Shown one piece after another: positions 4,874-7,346 of a stretch of DNA of 7,346 nucleotides; positions within the stretch are counted from its first letter, which is position 1; the number at the start of each line of letters is the position of its first letter. A program made the translations under genes and the position numbers. The stretch is from assembly GCA_026389745.1 (NCBI GenBank), contig JAPLHG010000011.1, forward strand, positions 2,031-9,376, in the 5' to 3' direction. The DNA comes from Chloroflexota bacterium. GTDB lineage: Bacteria; Chloroflexota; Dehalococcoidia; Dehalococcoidales; Fen-1064. Below the pieces are notes generated by a model, which made no database searches, was not told the origin of the DNA, and saw only the letters and a list, made by a program, of their open reading frames with translations.

Positions 4874-6223
4874 AATCTGGATTTCCTGCTGACGCTTTTC
4901 GGCGGCGAAGTCATACTGCTGCGCCGCTAGCGCGGTCTCTTTTTCTTTGCGGATGACTTCTGCCAGACGCTTGGCTTCCTTCAGTGTGGTAGAGGAGCTA
5001 CCGTGTTGAAGGCGTACTCTGGAAGCTGCTTCATCCACCAGGTCAATGGCTTTATCCGGCAGGAAACGGTCTGAGATATAACGTGCGGCAAAAGTGGCGG
5101 CAGCGTTCAGAGCTTCATCGCTAATCTTCAATTTGTGATGCTCTTCGTAACGCTGTCTAATACCTTTCAAAATTTCTAGTGTCTGCTCAACTGTAGGTTC
5201 TTCGACGATAATAGGCTGGAAACGCCGTACCAGAGCCGGGTCGCGCTCAACATGCTTACGATAATCGTCAAGTGTGGTGGCACCGATAATTTGCAATTGT
5301 CCTCTTGACAATGCTGGCTTTAGAATACTCGCGGCATCCACAGCACCTTCGGCAGCGCCGGCACCAACAATGGTATGGAACTCATCCACAAAGAGGATAC
5401 AATTGCCGGCGGTTTTTATTTCATCAATAATTTTCTTGAAGCGCTCTTCAAATTCGCCACGATATTTAGTGCCGGCGATCACTCCTGCCATATCTAATGT
5501 TACGAGACGCTTGTCCTCCAGTGTTTCGGGGACAACACCGTCGGCAATGCATTGCGCTAACTTCTCAACGATTGCCGTTTTACCCACACCGGGCTCACCA
5601 AGTAGGGCAGGGTTGTTTTTAGTACGGCGGCTAAGAATCTGAATGACGCGCTGAATTTCTTTATCGCGGTCAACAACGGGGTCCAGCTTGTTAGCACGTG
5701 CCATGGCAGTTAAATCTAAACCGAATTGGTCTAGAGTTGGAGTTTTGCTGGCTGTGCGCGTAGGGCGTGTTTTAGTGGCACTTTGACTGAGTATGCGGAT
5801 AGTTTCGGTGCGGACCTGTTCAAGAGTAATGCCAAAACTGTCCAATACCCCTGCCGCCACGCCACCACCTTCATGCAGTAAGCCGAGCAAAAGATGCTCG
5901 GTGCCAATGTAATTATGCCCGAGGTGGCGGGCTTCGTCGATTGCTAATTCAATAACACGTTTGGCTCGGGGAGTGAGTCCAATCTCGCCGGTATTGGGCT
6001 TATCGCCACGCCCGATGATAAATTCCACACCGGAGCGTACCTTCCCGAGGTTGGCACCCAGACTGGTGAGAACCTTGGCGGCAACCCCGTCTTCCTCCCG
6101 CAATAAACCAAGCAGGATATGTTCTGTGCCAATGTAACTATGATTGAGGTGCTGTGCTTCTTCTTGAGCCAGAGTGAGCACTCTACGGGCTCGCTCTGAA
6201 AACTTTTCAAATCGGCTCGCCAT
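4871..6223 (-). CDS. clpC: ClpC N-terminal part: Clp-N repeats, first AAA+ domain (D1) and half of the middle domain
   Basis: ClpC is the Hsp100 unfoldase that feeds substrates to ClpP. This part encodes 450 residues before an in-frame TAG TAA. Two Clp-N repeats lie at about 3-145, with SYIGTEHILLGLL (29-41) and NYIGTEHLLLGLL (104-116). D1 follows, with Walker A GEPGVGKT (209-216), the pore loop GTKYRGEFEER (251-261), Walker B ILFVDEFHT (276-284; Phe where Leu or Val is usual) and the arginine pair at 333-334. The first half of the middle domain, with its UVR-like motif QQYDFAAEKRQQE, ends at the stop. The start is ATG 6223, because GGGAGG lies 5 nt upstream; an in-frame TTG ten codons earlier has no such support. 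Rejoined with the C-terminal part the protein would be about 831 residues, normal for ClpC. The gene begins about 70 nt after the 5S rRNA gene, with no clear terminator between. Confidence 0.85.
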   Translation of the reverse strand: MASRFEKFSERARRVLTLAQEEAQHLNHSYIGTEHILLGLLREEDGVAAKVLTSLGANLGKVRSGVEFIIGRGDKPNTGEIGLTPRAKRVIELAIDEARHLGHNYIGTEHLLLGLLHEGGGVAAGVLDSFGITLEQVRTETIRILSQSATKTRPTRTASKTPTLDQFGLDLTAMARANKLDPVVDRDKEIQRVIQILSRRTKNNPALLGEPGVGKTAIVEKLAQCIADGVVPETLEDKRLVTLDMAGVIAGTKYRGEFEERFKKIIDEIKTAGNCILFVDEFHTIVGAGAAEGAVDAASILKPALSRGQLQIIGATTLDDYRKHVERDPALVRRFQPIIVEEPTVEQTLEILKGIRQRYEEHHKLKISDEALNAAATFAARYISDRFLPDKAIDLVDEAASRVRLQHGSSSTTLKEAKRLAEVIRKEKETALAAQQYDFAAEKRQQEIQI

Positions 6224-6228
6224 TTCTT

Positions 6229-6234
6229 CCTCCC
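6229..6234 (-). promoter_or_regulatory. ribosome binding site of clpC
   Basis: GGGAGG on the minus strand, 5 nt before the ATG at 6223, is a strong Shine-Dalgarno site. It decides between this ATG and the longer TTG-started frame at 6253. Confidence 0.8.
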
Positions 6235-6295
6235 TGGAACTGCCTCCGCTCAATAAACCCCACTATCGAAGAAAAAGCTAAGAGAATTTATAAGC

Positions 6296-6417
6296 TCCCT
6301 GGCAATGGCATATTTTCCACAAAAGGTTACCCTCTCAGTATCGTCTGCGCTGAAGCGTTTCACTGCCGTGTTCGGGATGGGAACGGGTGGTACCACTTCG
6401 CCCAAACCACCAGGAAG
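6296..6417 (-). rRNA. rrf: 5S ribosomal RNA
   Basis: On the minus strand the segment contains the 5S core CCCGTTCCCATCCCGAACAC followed by GGCAGTGAAACGC, and the two ends pair as a terminal helix of about nine base pairs (GCTTCCTGG with CCAGGGAGC). The length is near 122 nt; ends are estimated from helix I and may be off by a few bases. It lies between the 23S gene and clpC on the same strand. Confidence 0.93.
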
Positions 6418-6549
6418 CCTATTCACTTGTTCAAACAGCCTGAGGGCTATCTTCTTGCCTACTTTATATCATAAGGCACGGGAGTCACTGTTGCAAGATA
6501 CCCGAATCGGTTGTCCTTTTGCCCGGCGTGCTAACCGAGCCTGCATAAG

Positions 6550-6597
6550 ATTATACTATCATAAATTCAATCTGAAATCAAAGGTATATGATGTCAA
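6550..6597 (-). promoter_or_regulatory. possible internal promoter elements in the 23S-5S spacer
   Basis: A perfect TTGACA (6592-6597) and a perfect TATAAT (6550-6555) both face the 5S gene, but they are 36 bp apart and so cannot form one promoter. Each has only a weak partner: CAGATT 17 bp after TTGACA, and ATTTCA 17 bp before TATAAT. AT-rich spacers give such hexamers by chance, so this is tentative. If active it would allow 5S-clpC transcription apart from 23S. Confidence 0.3.
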
Positions 6598-6612
6598 TTA
6601 TGGGTCAATTAT
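6593..6612. repeat. 9-bp direct repeat with 11-bp period
   Basis: GTCAATTAT at 6593-6601 and again at 6604-6612, separated by GG. On the minus strand each copy reads ATAATTGAC. The 11-bp period puts both copies on the same face of the helix. The downstream copy contains the TTGACA hexamer, so it could be an operator or duplicated -35 boxes. Confidence 0.6.
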
Positions 6613-6625
6613 AGACAACAAGGCC

Positions 6626-6639
6626 ACGCTTCACAGCGT
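6626..6639 (-). other. small hairpin with GTGA tetraloop downstream of 23S
   Basis: On the minus strand ACGCT-GTGA-AGCGT forms a 5-bp stem capped by a GNRA-type loop, about 35 nt after the estimated 23S 3' end. Flanking AGACA and TGTCT can pair as an outer stem. It may be a processing or stability element of the rRNA spacer. There is no T tract, so it does not look like a terminator. Confidence 0.35.
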
Positions 6640-6673
6640 CAGTCTGTCTTTCTAAGGCTAATATCAAGTTTGA

Positions 6674-7346
<673 letters not shown>

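Noticed and set aside
5274..5642. Plus-strand open frame opposite the D1 part of clpC
   Set aside because: Shadow of clpC; no independent start signal or motifs.
6221..6253. Longer clpC starting at TTG 6253
   Set aside because: The extra ten residues cover the Shine-Dalgarno site itself, and the ATG at 6223 gives the standard ClpC N terminus.
6482..6548. Possible tRNA in the 23S-5S spacer (GGTTAGCAC and GATTCGGG stretches on the minus strand)
   Set aside because: The CGGTT/AACCG pairing gives only one hairpin. There is no cloverleaf, no GTTCGA-type T loop and no proper acceptor stem.

Overview
The window reads as a stretch of chromosomal housekeeping genes from a bacterium. I infer a member of the Chloroflexota, most likely Dehalococcoidia. 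The reasons are a 23S-5S rRNA pair followed at once by clpC, then radA and the ispD-ispF pair, and the overall protein flavour. This placement rests on memory of gene order and family sequence, not on a search. Nearly everything is on the minus strand; queF is the only plus-strand gene.

In minus-strand transcription order, from the right edge: (1) the last ~670 nt of a 23S rRNA gene; (2) a ~256 nt spacer with no tRNA; (3) a complete 5S rRNA gene; (4) clpC, the AAA+ unfoldase of the ClpCP protease. It has a strong Shine-Dalgarno site, but two adjacent in-frame stop codons (TAG TAA) interrupt it inside the middle-domain coiled coil; (5) a clear intrinsic terminator; (6) a 73-residue stand-alone biotinyl carrier protein with a TTG start; (7) radA, with no Shine-Dalgarno site; (8) a startless, frameshifted remnant of a small uncharacterised protein gene that overlaps the end of radA. 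Next comes queF on the plus strand, convergent with the remnant. Finally ispD and the first 58 codons of ispF run off the left edge.

Functionally these are separate housekeeping modules: ribosome components, protein quality control (ClpC), biotin-dependent carboxyl transfer, recombination repair (RadA), queuosine precursor synthesis (QueF) and two non-consecutive steps of the MEP isoprenoid pathway (IspD, IspF). I see no defence system, mobile element, CRISPR array or secondary-metabolite cluster.

The points most worth a second look are: the tandem in-frame stops that split an otherwise intact clpC near its D1/D2 boundary; the promoter-like hexamers exactly 6 nt before the ATG of both queF and radA, neither of which has a Shine-Dalgarno site, suggesting leaderless mRNAs; the broken small gene after radA, whose two frames rejoin by a single -1 slip on an A run; and a tandem 9-bp repeat carrying TTGAC boxes in the 23S-5S spacer.
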